Assembly (NCBI GenBank): GCA_964058845.1
Contig: CAXKVR010000045.1
Span: 411,742-475,741 of the forward strand
DNA: 64,000 nucleotides
Source: Carex sylvatica
Taxonomy: Eukaryota; Streptophyta; Magnoliopsida; Poales; Cyperaceae
Direction: 5' to 3'
A model generated the notes under the pieces. The model worked only from the letters and a program-made list of their open reading frames with translations, was not told where the DNA came from and ran no database searches. The translations under genes and the position numbers were made by a program. Of this stretch, positions 48,126-58,999 are shown piece after piece (position 1 is the stretch's first letter; each line of letters begins with the position of its first letter).

Positions 48126-49560
48126 TAATATTTATTAGCAGTAATTACTAATTCACTTAAAAGTATCTAAGGTATACCAGTGTTGCACACAGGCCGATTA
48201 ACATTGAGAATATTTATTAGCAGTAATAACTGAGAATTTAAGCTTTCTTTTTCTATTTCCACCTAAATATTTGTATGATATAATTACCATATTACCCCTA
48301 CTATAACAAGAAATGTCTACCAGTGTTGTAAAAAAATGTCTGTTTAGACCGATTAACATTGGCGGTGACCAAACCATTATAGATTTTTCCGATTAATCGA
48401 CCAATTATTCTCAATTATAATCAATTATTCTCAGTTATTCTTGATTAATCGTTTGACGGTACCCAATCCGTCCCGACCACATACCGTTATCTACAACCCT
48501 GATATCTACACAACTGGATACACAGGAAGAGGGCACAGGAGGAAGAAGAAACAAAGATATGGGATTTAATCTGATCAGCATCGTTACTTACGACTGTTGC
48601 ACACAGGCCGCAACACAAGCGTCACGTTTCTATTGCCAAGACTCGCAAATGACCATTATATCCCCAGCACATGACGACAAGCCAAGCTACAGCTAAATAT
48701 CATTTCATAATTCCATCCACCAGTCCCTAAACCGTAATATTCTTCGAAATCCATGTCTCTTTTCAATCAAAAACCCCCTCAAGATCTGCTCTGCCCACCC
48801 TTGCAAGCCTTCAACTACTCCCTTGCCCAAGAAAACCGGAAAAATAGATTCTGTACAAACCCTCTTGTTTAATCAACTGAATATTTCCTTTTTATTTGCC
48901 GCTAACAATAGCATATATCAGATATGGTAAAGGAAAGATCAAAGATTACTAATTTACTACCATATTATCACTATATATCACAAGAAATATTTTATGAAGA
49001 ATCGATTTATATGGAAACGTAAAGTCGTAGAAACGGAGACATCCAGTGAAGTGGGAACTGGAGGGAACATGAAAATTTACATTACTGTTTGGATTAAACT
49101 GAGTTGTGTGATCAGGCGCTGGGATTAGAGATGGACAGGGGAGGGAGGGAGAGGAGGAGAGAGAGAGGGGATTGTGTTATAGTGTCTGAAGAGAGAAACA
49201 AAACAAAAGAAAAGAAAGCACAAAAATAGTTCGCCCCACCACACCTCCCCAGTAGTAAATTAACAAACAATTTAACACCCAACTTCTCCCATCCCAACTC
49301 AGAGAGCGAAAAAAGAAAAGGAGGCAACAGGAGAGGAAAAAAAAAGGTAAAATAAAAAAGGAGAGAGAAAAAAGAGATAGAGATAGAGATAGACAGAGAG
49401 AAGCAAGGCAAGGCAAAGCAGAGCATCAGCAGAAAAGACCAAAAACAAAAGAGAAAGATCCACCTCGAACCCCTCTTCCCAAAAAACCTCTCCTCTTTCC
49501 TCTCTCTCTCTCCTCGGCTGATCCGCTCTGAATTTGCTCTCCTCTCCAACAAAACAGAGC
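48126..49560. other. Upstream region and leader of the MYBC1-like gene
   Basis: There is no other gene. From about 49130 the DNA becomes purine- and pyrimidine-rich (GA tract near 49150 and 49370-49410, CT tract 49499-49515), typical of a TATA-less plant promoter and long 5' leader. Phe/Ser-rich antisense frames here come from these tracts. Confidence 0.5.
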
Positions 49561-49564
49561 CACC

Positions 49565-50527
49565 ATGAGAGAAGAAGAAGAACCCAGCTGGTTCGCCAGG
49601 TGGGAAGAGCAGCTCCCCGCTCCAGAGGACCTAACCCCTCTCTCCCAATCTCTAATTACACCTGGCCTCGCTCTTGCCTTCGATATACCCGCTATTTCAA
49701 GCCCGAACCCGAATCCTGGCTCCAACCCGAGCCCAGGCTCCCTCCACACCCACCTCACCCCCTCCTCCGGGCCCCACTTCGACCCGTCCGACCCATCTGC
49801 TGGTGCCTCCAGTGGACCCCACGGTAGCTGCCCCGACGAACCCGCTCGCACCCTGAAGCGGCCCCGCCTCGTGTGGACCCCACAGCTCCACAAGCGCTTT
49901 GTCGACGCTGTGGCACATCTGGGAATAAAAAACGCAGTGCCAAAAACAATTATGCAGCTCATGAGCGTTGATGGTCTCACCCGAGAAAACGTCGCGTCAC
50001 ATCTCCAGAAGTATCGGCTGTACCTGAAACGCATGCAGGGGATCGGGAATGGCGGTGGGTCCTCCCCGTCAGGCAACGGCTCAGGCCCTTTGTCAGCCTC
50101 TGATGCTGATACCGAGAGGCTTTTCGCATCTGCACCAGTGCCACACCATTTCTTAACGGGTCGGTCACCCCCGACTGCTGCACCCGACTCATACATGCCT
50201 TTTGTACCAACCGTACCGACCATGTCAACACTCCAGCACCACCACCAGCATCAAATGGGGCTAAACCACCACCAGTTCTACAACCAGCAAAGGAATAATT
50301 CCTTGGGTCAGTACAACGGGTTCGACCACCACGGGTTCCTGACCCGGCCCATGCCGGCGCAACCTCCTCAGGCCATCTCAATGCACCACCATCACCGTAT
50401 GGTAGGTCCCGGTATGGGAATCATGCCAAGTGGAAATGGGTATATGGATCATGAGCTGGACATGGGTTCGCGCGGGGCCGGTGGCGCAAGAAGGGAGCTG
50501 ACACTGTTTCCCACAGGGGATAACTGA
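49565..50527 (+). CDS. MYBC1: GARP (G2-like) transcription factor, MYBC1/PCL1-like group
   Basis: A single exon of 320 residues. The N-terminus [18 protein letters not shown] with [17 protein letters not shown] is the signature of the Arabidopsis At2g40970 (MYBC1), At3g10760 and At5g05090 group. The DNA-binding GARP domain (about 98-157) has [55 protein letters not shown], including the SHLQKYR box of the recognition helix. A Pro/Ser-rich linker precedes it. A His/Gln-rich region follows (residues 222-280) and the end is [12 protein letters not shown], also kept in the group. It should act in the nucleus as a sequence-specific regulator. LUX/PCL1 relatives belong to the evening complex, and MYBC1 has been linked to cold tolerance, but which applies here is not shown. 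The start ATG has a good context (GCCACCATG). The protein is intact, and its GC-rich codons stand out from the AT-rich surroundings. The exact orthologue within the group is not settled. Confidence 0.93.
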   Translation: MREEEEPSWFARWEEQLPAPEDLTPLSQSLITPGLALAFDIPAISSPNPNPGSNPSPGSLHTHLTPSSGPHFDPSDPSAGASSGPHGSCPDEPARTLKRPRLVWTPQLHKRFVDAVAHLGIKNAVPKTIMQLMSVDGLTRENVASHLQKYRLYLKRMQGIGNGGGSSPSGNGSGPLSASDADTERLFASAPVPHHFLTGRSPPTAAPDSYMPFVPTVPTMSTLQHHHQHQMGLNHHQFYNQQRNNSLGQYNGFDHHGFLTRPMPAQPPQAISMHHHHRMVGPGMGIMPSGNGYMDHELDMGSRGAGGARRELTLFPTGDN

Positions 50528-52848
50528 TTTGGGTTAACGGTTACAGTTTGGTGCCATACCAATCCGATATTTACTCGCGATTTTTATCTTGTGTAGATTT
50601 GAGTGTTATTGAGGAGTCTAGCGTTATTCTGGTGTTATTAGTTAGTAATTACTCTATTAAATTGGAGTTTTAATTGTTGAATTAGGGGTTTGTGTATCAA
50701 TTGTTATTGTTAGTTATAATTCTCCAGAGTTATTGAGCGGCGGGTTCAACAGAGGCAAAATTGGAATAAGAGAAACTGGGAAGGAAGGTGAATGAATTTC
50801 TATGGTACAATTTAGGGCTCTTTGTTTGGAGAAACCGGGAAGAGAGAATTTGTTATCTATAGAGAGACTTTTTAGATTTCGATTTTAGGGTCTGTTCGAG
50901 CTAAATCAGCATGTGTAGGTCTATTTTCTGTAGCTATCTTTGTAAATCTTCGTGACATCAAAACATGAAACTTTCTCATTTCTCAGTATACTGTTGCTCT
51001 CATTGTCTCAACATTTATATACAATGTAGTTTCGATAAGCTCGCAAGAACTTTTCGTTGGTTGTATCTTTCAGCTTGTTAGAAGCTGTGTCTATGTTAAA
51101 TTGTTCTATTTGCATAATTTTCTAAAAATATGAGCTGTGATACGAGAATGTTAATATAAGTAATTGTTTTACTATTATTATTTTCTTTTTGGAGATGGGT
51201 ATTTCTCAGTTAAAAGTACAATGTGAACAAAAAGGGTACACCTCTGAAATTTAGGAGATCACAGGTAGTGGGTTATAATTTCTAAGTGCATCCTATTTTT
51301 TTTTTTAATTCTACGTTTAAATCATGACTTGTAAAAGAGTTAAATGCACCAGTTTTTTTTTCCTTATGGAATTAACATACCTCATAATTTAAGTTTTCTC
51401 TTCAATCAAAATCCCACCACAAGCAATTAAATATTTTATTTGTACTTGCTTGAAAATAAACCTGTAATAGTGAGGGATTGTCCAAAAAATGAGCCTGGAA
51501 ATAGTAAGGGATTGGCAATTATAAAACAAAATTTATAGTACAAATAAATTTGAGTTGTCATTACCATGTATTGATGCTAGCAACATTTCTTGTGTCCATT
51601 AGCACAGACCTTCTCTCCATTTAAAAACAAAAAAGGAGGATGACATACGCATTATCCACAATTTTAGGAACATTGGTATTTTCAATTCACATGTTACTTC
51701 CAGTTACAGATAATTCTTCCATAACTTTCTTTTATTTATTTCCCTACTTTTTTTTTTTTTTTTTCCTTCGTGCGTTCAAGTAACAACCTCAAATCTGCTT
51801 TAAAGAGATACCTGTGATTAGGTTCCATAAAGCATGGCATGGTGTCTAAAAAATGTACGGAGAATGAAATGTTGTTAACATGTCTGTATCAGGATATGAA
51901 ACAATATGTAGTTATTGCTGGTTGCTCTCAAGATAAAACAGATGTATGATTGTTGTTGGTTAAATTAAATGCACCTCTTACGCTAGATACCTCTTAAGGT
52001 GTTCTTATCCTCTAATTCTCTTTCAATCAGTGTTGTTAGATTCAATTTCGAGATCTGAATCTACAGATCTGAGATTAATCCTGTGATCATGTTCTACTAA
52101 ATTTCAAATTCATTTGATTGGTACTCTCTGTGTTTAATTATTTGACTCTTTTTTTTATCATTTTGTTTTCATCATATTGACTGAAATCCTTTTCCTATTT
52201 CATTTTTTTTAATTAAACTCCAGCTACAGTATAAGAAAATTTGAAAATTGTTCAAGGTTCAATGTGGGAATTTTTAAATCAGAATGGCAGTAGATATTGC
52301 TAACTTGTTTATTTTAGTGCTTAAAGCTAGTAGTTGGGACCAATCTAGCTGTTCAACATGTTGATTCTGCTATGTACTATGTATAATGTATGTGACATAT
52401 ATAGTTGCTAGAATTGTTAAATTGTTTGACATTTTATATGAAATGTAGGAAAAAATTATTAACATTACTACTTAGCCCTTGTTTTTTTTCTTCTTCAAGT
52501 AATAGACCACCTTCTCTTGAGTCTTGACAACAGACATAATGTATCATTTATAAGCAGTTCATCATCTTCTCTTTATTATTTTACCTACATATAAATAAAT
52601 AATTATTACTTTTCAATTTTATTTTTATATAATAAATAAATTAAAAAATCAAAGTCCAAAAATTATTCGCATCAGTATTTTTTTGTAAGTTCTTATAATA
52701 ATTAAAATAAAATTGAAACGTTATAATCTTTTATATGTGCACAGATTAAATGATATAAATTATATCTAATAGTTTTATTTTGATATTTAAATTTTAAATT
52801 ATCAAAGTTTTTAAAATTAAAATATAAAAGAGAATATAAAAAGGGCAA
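50528..52848. other. 3' flank of the MYBC1-like gene and intergenic DNA
   Basis: The first few hundred bases should be its 3' UTR, but no single convincing poly-A signal stands out. Beyond it I see no gene. A one-armed relative of the 52857 MITE may lie at 52750-52820. Confidence 0.4.
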
Positions 52849-52856
52849 ACATTTAA

Positions 52857-53820
52857 GAGGAGGGTTCAAATGCCTCCATTTTTTGTGCCTCCATCATGCC
52901 TCAATTTTAAAAACTTTAATAACTCAAAATTTAAAACTTAAAAGTCAAAATAAAACCGTTGGATATGATCTACATCATTTTATATATTTATGCATGTTTA
53001 AAAATTATGACATTTCAACTTTGTTTTGATTGTCATCAAGAGCTTGTAAAACTAATGTGGATAATTTCTAGACATTAATTTTTCAACTAATTGATTCACA
53101 TAAAAAAAAATGAAAATGTGATTTTTTTTTTTTTTTAGCACATAGATCACAGCAAACGATTTTATTTTGAAGTTTATGATTTAAATTTTGAGTTATTAAC
53201 GTTTCAAAAATAGAGATATGATGAAGGCACATAAAAGAAACATTTGAACTAGGGCTGCTAACGAGCCGAGTTAGCTCGGGTTATGAAAAACTCGAATTCA
53301 ACTCACAAGATAGTGAGTCGAGTTGAGAATACTAAGCCGAGCTGGCTCGTTGACTCGAATTCAATTTGCGAATAACTTGAGTTGGCTCATGACTCGTGAG
53401 TCAACTCGTTTAAGGTGTTGAAATGTTGAACACTTGAACTAATGATTGTTGTTATGTAATAATAGAACTAATGATTGTTGTTATGTAATAATATGAAAGT
53501 AAATATTGAATTAACAAATAATCCACAATAAAATGATCAAATTAAATGAGTTGGGTTAACTTGGGTCATTCACATCTAGTCGGAAAAATAAAATGGGCTG
53601 AAAATTACAAAAGAAATCATTAATCAAACGAGTCACGAGTTGTAACGAGCGAGTTGAGTCCAACTCGAACTCAACTCGTTTAACTCACGAGTTACTCAAC
53701 TCGAGTCAGACTAACTCGACTTTTAAATAAACAAGTTGTTAACGAATTCGTTATCTAGCTGAATTCGAGTGGCTCACGAATCACGAGCTTTTTATACAGC
53801 CCTAATTTGAACCGTCCTCG
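52857..53820. mobile_element. MITE of about 400 bp split by a hAT insertion
   Basis: The left end GAGGAGGGTTCAAATGCC and the right end GAACCGTCCTCG (after the insertion) are inverted copies. It is flanked by the 8-bp repeat ACATTTAA (52849-52856 and 53821-53828). The arms also share CTTTAATAACTCAAAATTTA and its reverse near 53190-53215. The hAT MITE 53250-53804 sits in its right end, so this element is older. Confidence 0.75.
53250..53804. mobile_element. hAT-type MITE, 555 bp, nested
   Basis: It starts TAGGGCTGCTAACGAGCCG and ends ACAGCCCTA, with GAGCC/ACTCG-rich subterminal regions. It is flanked by the 8-bp repeat ATTTGAAC (53242-53249 and 53805-53812). Inside, a unit of about 29 bp (AACTAATGATTGTTGTTATG and following) occurs twice in tandem (about 53438-53495). 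It has no coding sequence. Confidence 0.85.
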
Positions 53821-54096
53821 ACATTTAATCCTCCTGGTAAATCAAACGGGAGCATTATCCCATTTGTTTATTTTGTCAACAAATTGCTTGCTCCGTTTTA
53901 GTGGAACTGGTGCGCAAATGTTAATTGAAGAGAATATTATATTAGAGGAAATTAATGCTATGCAAAGTAACAAAAAGCCTCACTGCCCTCACATCACGGG
54001 TCCGCATAGTAAAAAGGAAAAAAAAAATGTTCCCGAATTATACATGTACGATATTGATATTATTCTTTTTCTAGCACCTCTGTTTTTATTCTAAAA

Positions 54097-56337
54097 GCCG
54101 ACATTTTAAAAATACTCAATTAGCAAAATATTTTAATAATAATAATTATAATTTAGATAGAATTTAAAATTTGAAACCGTGAAAAAAAATTCACGGCTTC
54201 AAATTTTTTTTCTTTTTTTGACAAAGCAGAATTTTTACTTTATTGAAATATTAGAAATATTGAATATATTTTTTTGAAAATATATGAAATACAATATAAT
54301 TTGATTTATTAGAAAGACTGCAATAAATAACTCGGATCAACATTTTTCATGCTGGATTTTTCACGGCTGTAAGAAAAAATAATATATATTTTTATGCGTT
54401 ATTGTAAAAAAATAAAAAAATGCTTGAATTCTAAGTTATTGATCCCGATTCAAAAGTCACTTCTAGGTAATACATAAAATATTGTTATCCTTCTAGTCCA
54501 TTTAATTTCTAAAAAGTTGTATCCATTTTGATAATTCCTTTTAACAACAATTATTAAATTAATTAATTTTTTTTTCAAAAATAGATACAACTTTTTTGAA
54601 ATTAAATGTACTAAAAGGATGACAATATTTTATGAATTACCTAGAAGTGACTTTTGAACTGGGATCAATAACTCAGAATCTAAGTATTTTTTATTTTTTT
54701 TCAAGGTTCTAAATAGCATTTATCGCGTCATAGCGGGAAGCCTACAAAAAAAACTATAACGAATAGCGTCGCTATAGCGAAAGCTGTGCTACAAAGCATT
54801 TTTTTTTTTATAAAAATTATATCATACATTAGTACTAAATATCAACATTATCTAAGTCTCATAGAACAATAAATAACATCAAATTGATTAAAAAATTATA
54901 ATATTCATATTGAACCAACACAAAGTCCAGATTGCGACTCAAAATATCCATAGTAATACTAAATATCATAAACTATGGATCTTTTTCTATTCAAAATATG
55001 TTTAGCATCATGACATAATCTATCTTTTTTCTATTTAAATTTCAAAATAACCTAGACATCATGGCATAATTAACTATCTTAATCTATTCAAAATATTTAA
55101 TCTGAGCCTTTATTTAAAGCCCATATAAATTGAAAAGAAAAAAAAACAGCTCATGTTCCATAGCACGCGCTATTACCTCTATAACGTCCATAGCTCAAAT
55201 AGTCCATTTTGATGCTATAACTTAGCGTTTAGGGCCCAAAAACGATATAGCGTGCTATTTAGAACACTAATTTTTTTTCCAATAACACATAATGAAATAT
55301 ATTAATTTTTCTTACAGCCGTGAAAAATTCGTCCTGAAAATATTTATCCGCATTATTTGTTACAGTCTTTCTAATAAATCAAATTATATTGTATTATATC
55401 TATTTTCAAAGAAATATATTTAACATTTCTAATATTAGTAACCGGACCTATTTATGAATCCGGTGACTAAATGACCGAACAGAAAGCCTGGGTCCGGTTA
55501 TTTACCTAAATGAATTCATCCGGTTACTAAATTATCGGTTTTGGCTTCTTCTTTTTTTGCAAAACAGAAATTTAAAAAAAAAATTGTATTGAAATATTAG
55601 AAACATTGAATATATTTATTTGAAAATAGATGGAATACAATATAATTTGATTTATTATAAAGACTGCAACAAATAATCCGGATCAACATTTTTCAGGCCA
55701 AATTTTCCGTGGCGGTAAGAAAAATTAATATATTTCTTTATGTGTTATTGGAAAAAAATAAAAATATTTGGATTCATAATTATTGATCCCGGATCAAAAG
55801 TCACTTCTAGGTAATACATAAAATATTGTCATTCTTCTAGTACATTTAATTTCTAAAAAGTTGTATCTATTTTTGAAAAAAATAAAAACTTTAAGTTATT
55901 TAATGATTGTTATTCAAAAAGAATTATCAAAATAGATACAACTTTTTAGAAATTAAATGTACTACAAGGATGACAATATTTTCTGTATTATCTAGAAGTG
56001 ACTTTTGAATCGAGATCAATAACTCAGAATCCAAGCATTGTTTTTTAGAATAACACATAAAGAAATATATTAATTTTTCTTGCAGCCGCAAAAAATCCGG
56101 CCTGAAAAATATTGATCCGGGTTATTTATTGCAGTATTTCTAATAAATCAAATTATATTGTATTCCATCTATTTTCAAATAAATATATTCAACATTTCTA
56201 ATATTTCAATAGAAAAAATAAAAAAAATTTGAAGCCGTAAATTTTTTCCACGGTTTGGATACTTTTAAAATTCTATCTAAAATCCGATTATTATTATTAA
56301 AATATTTTGCTAATTGGGTATTTTTAAAAATGTCGGC
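54097..56337. mobile_element. Foldback element, copy 2, with nested hAT MITE
   Basis: The outer ends GCCGACATTTTAAAAATAC and GTATTTTTAAAAATGTCGGC are inverted. Inside, units with GACTGCAA, GGATCAACATTTTTCA and TTTCTAAAAAGTTGTATC appear in both orientations, as in the 5500-6960 element. A short stretch at 55435-55550 carries paired ACCGGACC and GGTCCGGTTA. The hAT MITE 54702-55268 interrupts one unit. I found no target duplication for the whole. No coding sequence was seen. Confidence 0.7.
54702..55268. mobile_element. hAT-type MITE, about 567 bp, nested and reversed
   Basis: CAAGGTTCTAAATAGC at the left and GCTATTTAGAACACT at the right are the inverted ends of the element seen at 32116-33115, here in the opposite orientation. 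The flanks are runs of T (ATTTTTTT on both sides), consistent with an 8-bp duplication in low-complexity DNA. It lacks the internal 180-190 bp repetition. Confidence 0.75.
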
Positions 56338-58663
56338 ACGAGTTTCTGAATTATACGGAGAATATACTATTTATCAAAAATGATAAATTTACGAACTTTT
56401 TTTTATTGATTTTAACAAAATATATAGTTTTTGATATATATTACTTGCACTATAAATTAACGAACTATTTCCAAATTATATTATATTATACTATATGTAA
56501 ATCACCAATTTAGATTTTCGAATTATTCATGTCACTATATGCTTGTAAGTATTTGTTTATTTTTTATCTCAATTGGAAAATTTTGTAATTGTCAAAGAAA
56601 TTTGTATTTGCTTATATGTATTTTTAAAATAATATCGTTAATATTGTGGTTGATGAACATTTGACTGTACTACTATGCCTAATTTTTAAACTACATGATT
56701 AACACATGCTTTCAAAACATTTAAAAAATTACATGTACTAGCTGAGCAAGCAGACCTTAATTCAAACTGAAAATCCACACAACATATATGTCAATGAAGC
56801 TTGGTTTGAACACATTTCAAGGCGTTGATATTCGATTTCTTCATCTCATACTAAAAAAAATTGTGATTGACTATATGTTAAATTAATTATAAAGAGGTGG
56901 AGTAAACCCACACGTAATTAACTTGTCGAATAAGATGTAAAACATATATATATATAAATAGTAAAATAGAGTTACGACCAAATAAGTGAAATCACCTCTA
57001 AATAAGTAAAATCACCTGTTTACACGGATTAACTTATTTCACACTTAATTAGTCCCCTTAAGAATCCACTATCATAGATATAAAGTCATTTTTTATTTTC
57101 TCTCTATTGATAAATTATTTTAAGTCATAACTTAAGTTGCTATGTCTGCTAAATAAGGTAAAACAAGAGTAATTAAAAGCAAGCAACTTATTCTTTAGTT
57201 TCTAAACCTGAGATGTTAGTGTTAAATGAAGCGGGGAAAAAATAATAATAAAGTGGATATCTCCAATCTTTGTACACATCGGCGATGAATTGTAGATTTG
57301 TAGGCTTCAAAGTTCATATATTCCAGGGGAATATGTAGGCAGCAGGAAGCTCTTGTGTGTGTTGTTCAACAACCAAGAGTTAAAAATTAATTGTACTTTA
57401 TGTCTTCCGTTCCATAATAAAGGGCCTAGGAGGAAGTGAACATGTAAACATTTTTTCCCATGATATAACATACTGAGTGAGTCATTAAAATGTGGCCCCC
57501 CACAGAACCTTGAAGCATGTCCAAGTTCAATAATATCTGTTAAGTACATCGTTAGTAAAATACTAGGAAAAAAGCAGCTGAAGGTATCCATCCTCAAGTT
57601 TACATGAAAAATAACTGAACCACTCTTCTCTGTCCCTTAATTCTAAACAGAGAGTTGTCTTTGATTTAAAGTGGTCAATTATTCTCCCTTCTCCTTAATT
57701 GAAAAGAAGATTTTTTATATAACAACTTTTGTTAATTTCAGTATGTATTTACTTTTTTACTATTCTTGAGAAAATTAAACTTGCGTATTTCTGTAGAGAG
57801 TCGAGATTTGTCACCATCTATATATATTGAATTTGCGGTTTGTTCTTTCATCCTTTGTTTAAACATAAACAAATAATAGCAAAGCTTGCAAAGGAGTTAA
57901 CCAATCAATGTGAAGTTCTTCGAACGAGTATCCCATGTAGTACCTTACCGAGTAGAATAACTTTCAGCTGAATCAAATTTAATTTCAGTGTCTATATATT
58001 TAGATTATAGGGAGTCTGCTTCTAAATTCGTGCCAGATTAAAATGGACAATGCAAATCTCATTCTACACGGTGTGGTACCGCACTGGATCCGAACCCTAG
58101 TTTTTCATGGGTATGCATGACAGTTTGAGAAATTCACTTTTCAAGTAGTATGGGCACCAAACTCTTATCCTTTTTTTTATATTTAAAGAAGAAGAAAAAT
58201 ATTGCCACCCAAGTTAAGGATTATTATCCCCCAAGTTGCATGTCTTAGACTCTTAGGTTAGAATCTTATAGACCTTCTTAATAAACCTCTTTTAAGGCTC
58301 TGTGCTGCAGTGCACGCATGCATATATAAGTCTTTTTATCTCATTAATTAATCATGCATGAATTCTCAATAAAAGGGGTAAACTCAGACCACAAAGAACG
58401 CACTCAGAATTTACGATAAGTACTTGTTATTTGTTAATAGACTGGTGCAGTCTGTAGATTCTATAAAAAGTCCCTTTAATTAGCACTACCTTTGATAAGA
58501 AAAAAAATGGATATCACTCTCTGTTCACTCAAAGAGTTACGCTAATCAATCAAGTTACTATTATTTTTCTTTAAAAGGAAACATTGACTGACAAAATCTA
58601 TCACTTGGTTCAAAGTTTTTGTCTCTTTTATTCCTAGCAATTTGTATTGATTGTGCTTAGTAT
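56338..58663. other. AT-rich intergenic DNA
   Basis: No gene is supported. The 96-codon minus frame 57307-57597 lies in a less AT-rich stretch but shows no motif I recognise. Confidence 0.4.
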
Positions 58664-58999
58664 TTGGCTTCCCAACCATTTAGTTATCAGGTTTAAGTCA
58701 AATTAATGGATTTATGGAGATCAGATTTTCTGTTAATAATGAAACATTCAATTTGAAAATCAGGGGAGGTCAGATTGGGGTAAATATCTTAACAGAGTAG
58801 TTTTGGCTTCATGCAGTGCACAGACTATGGAACTAAAACATCGTAGCATACTGTTCGTAAGCTGCATGAAGTCAAAATTGCTCTGTTAAAGTCTTTACCC
58901 GTCAATTTGGCCTCTCAATCATTTAGTTATTAGGTTTAAGCCAAATTGATGGATTTAAGGAGAAAATAGTTTCTGTTAATAATGAACCATTCAATTTGA
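58664..58999 (+). repeat. Duplicated segment of about 95 bp flanking a MITE
   Basis: 58664-58758 and 58906-58999 are direct repeats with several differences (both carry CATTTAGTTAT, AGGTTTAAG, TCTGTTAATAATGAA and CATTCAATTTGA). The MITE 58778-58900 sits between them. Confidence 0.7.
58778..58900. mobile_element. MITE of the GGGTAAATATCTTAACAGAG family, 123 bp
   Basis: The ends GGGTAAATATCTTAACAGAG and CTCTGTTAAAGTCTTTACCC are inverted, with paired GGCTTCATGCAG and CTGCATGAAGTC inside. It is flanked by GTCAGATTG (58769-58777) and GTCAATTTG (58901-58909), a 9-bp duplication with two differences. It is a shorter relative of 23757-23944. Confidence 0.7.

Noticed and set aside
49112..49552. 146-codon minus-strand frame rich in Leu, Ser and Phe
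   Set aside because: It is a translation of the GA-rich promoter and leader tracts of the MYBC1-like gene.
49426..50381. Long antisense open frames (265, 134 and others) over the MYBC1-like gene
   Set aside because: They mirror the GC-rich sense codons, have no domain and give low-complexity Gly/Arg/Ser protein. The sense frame has the GARP domain.
57307..57597. 96-codon minus frame as a gene
   Set aside because: No motif, splice context or leader was seen, and its codons do not stand out from neighbouring DNA.
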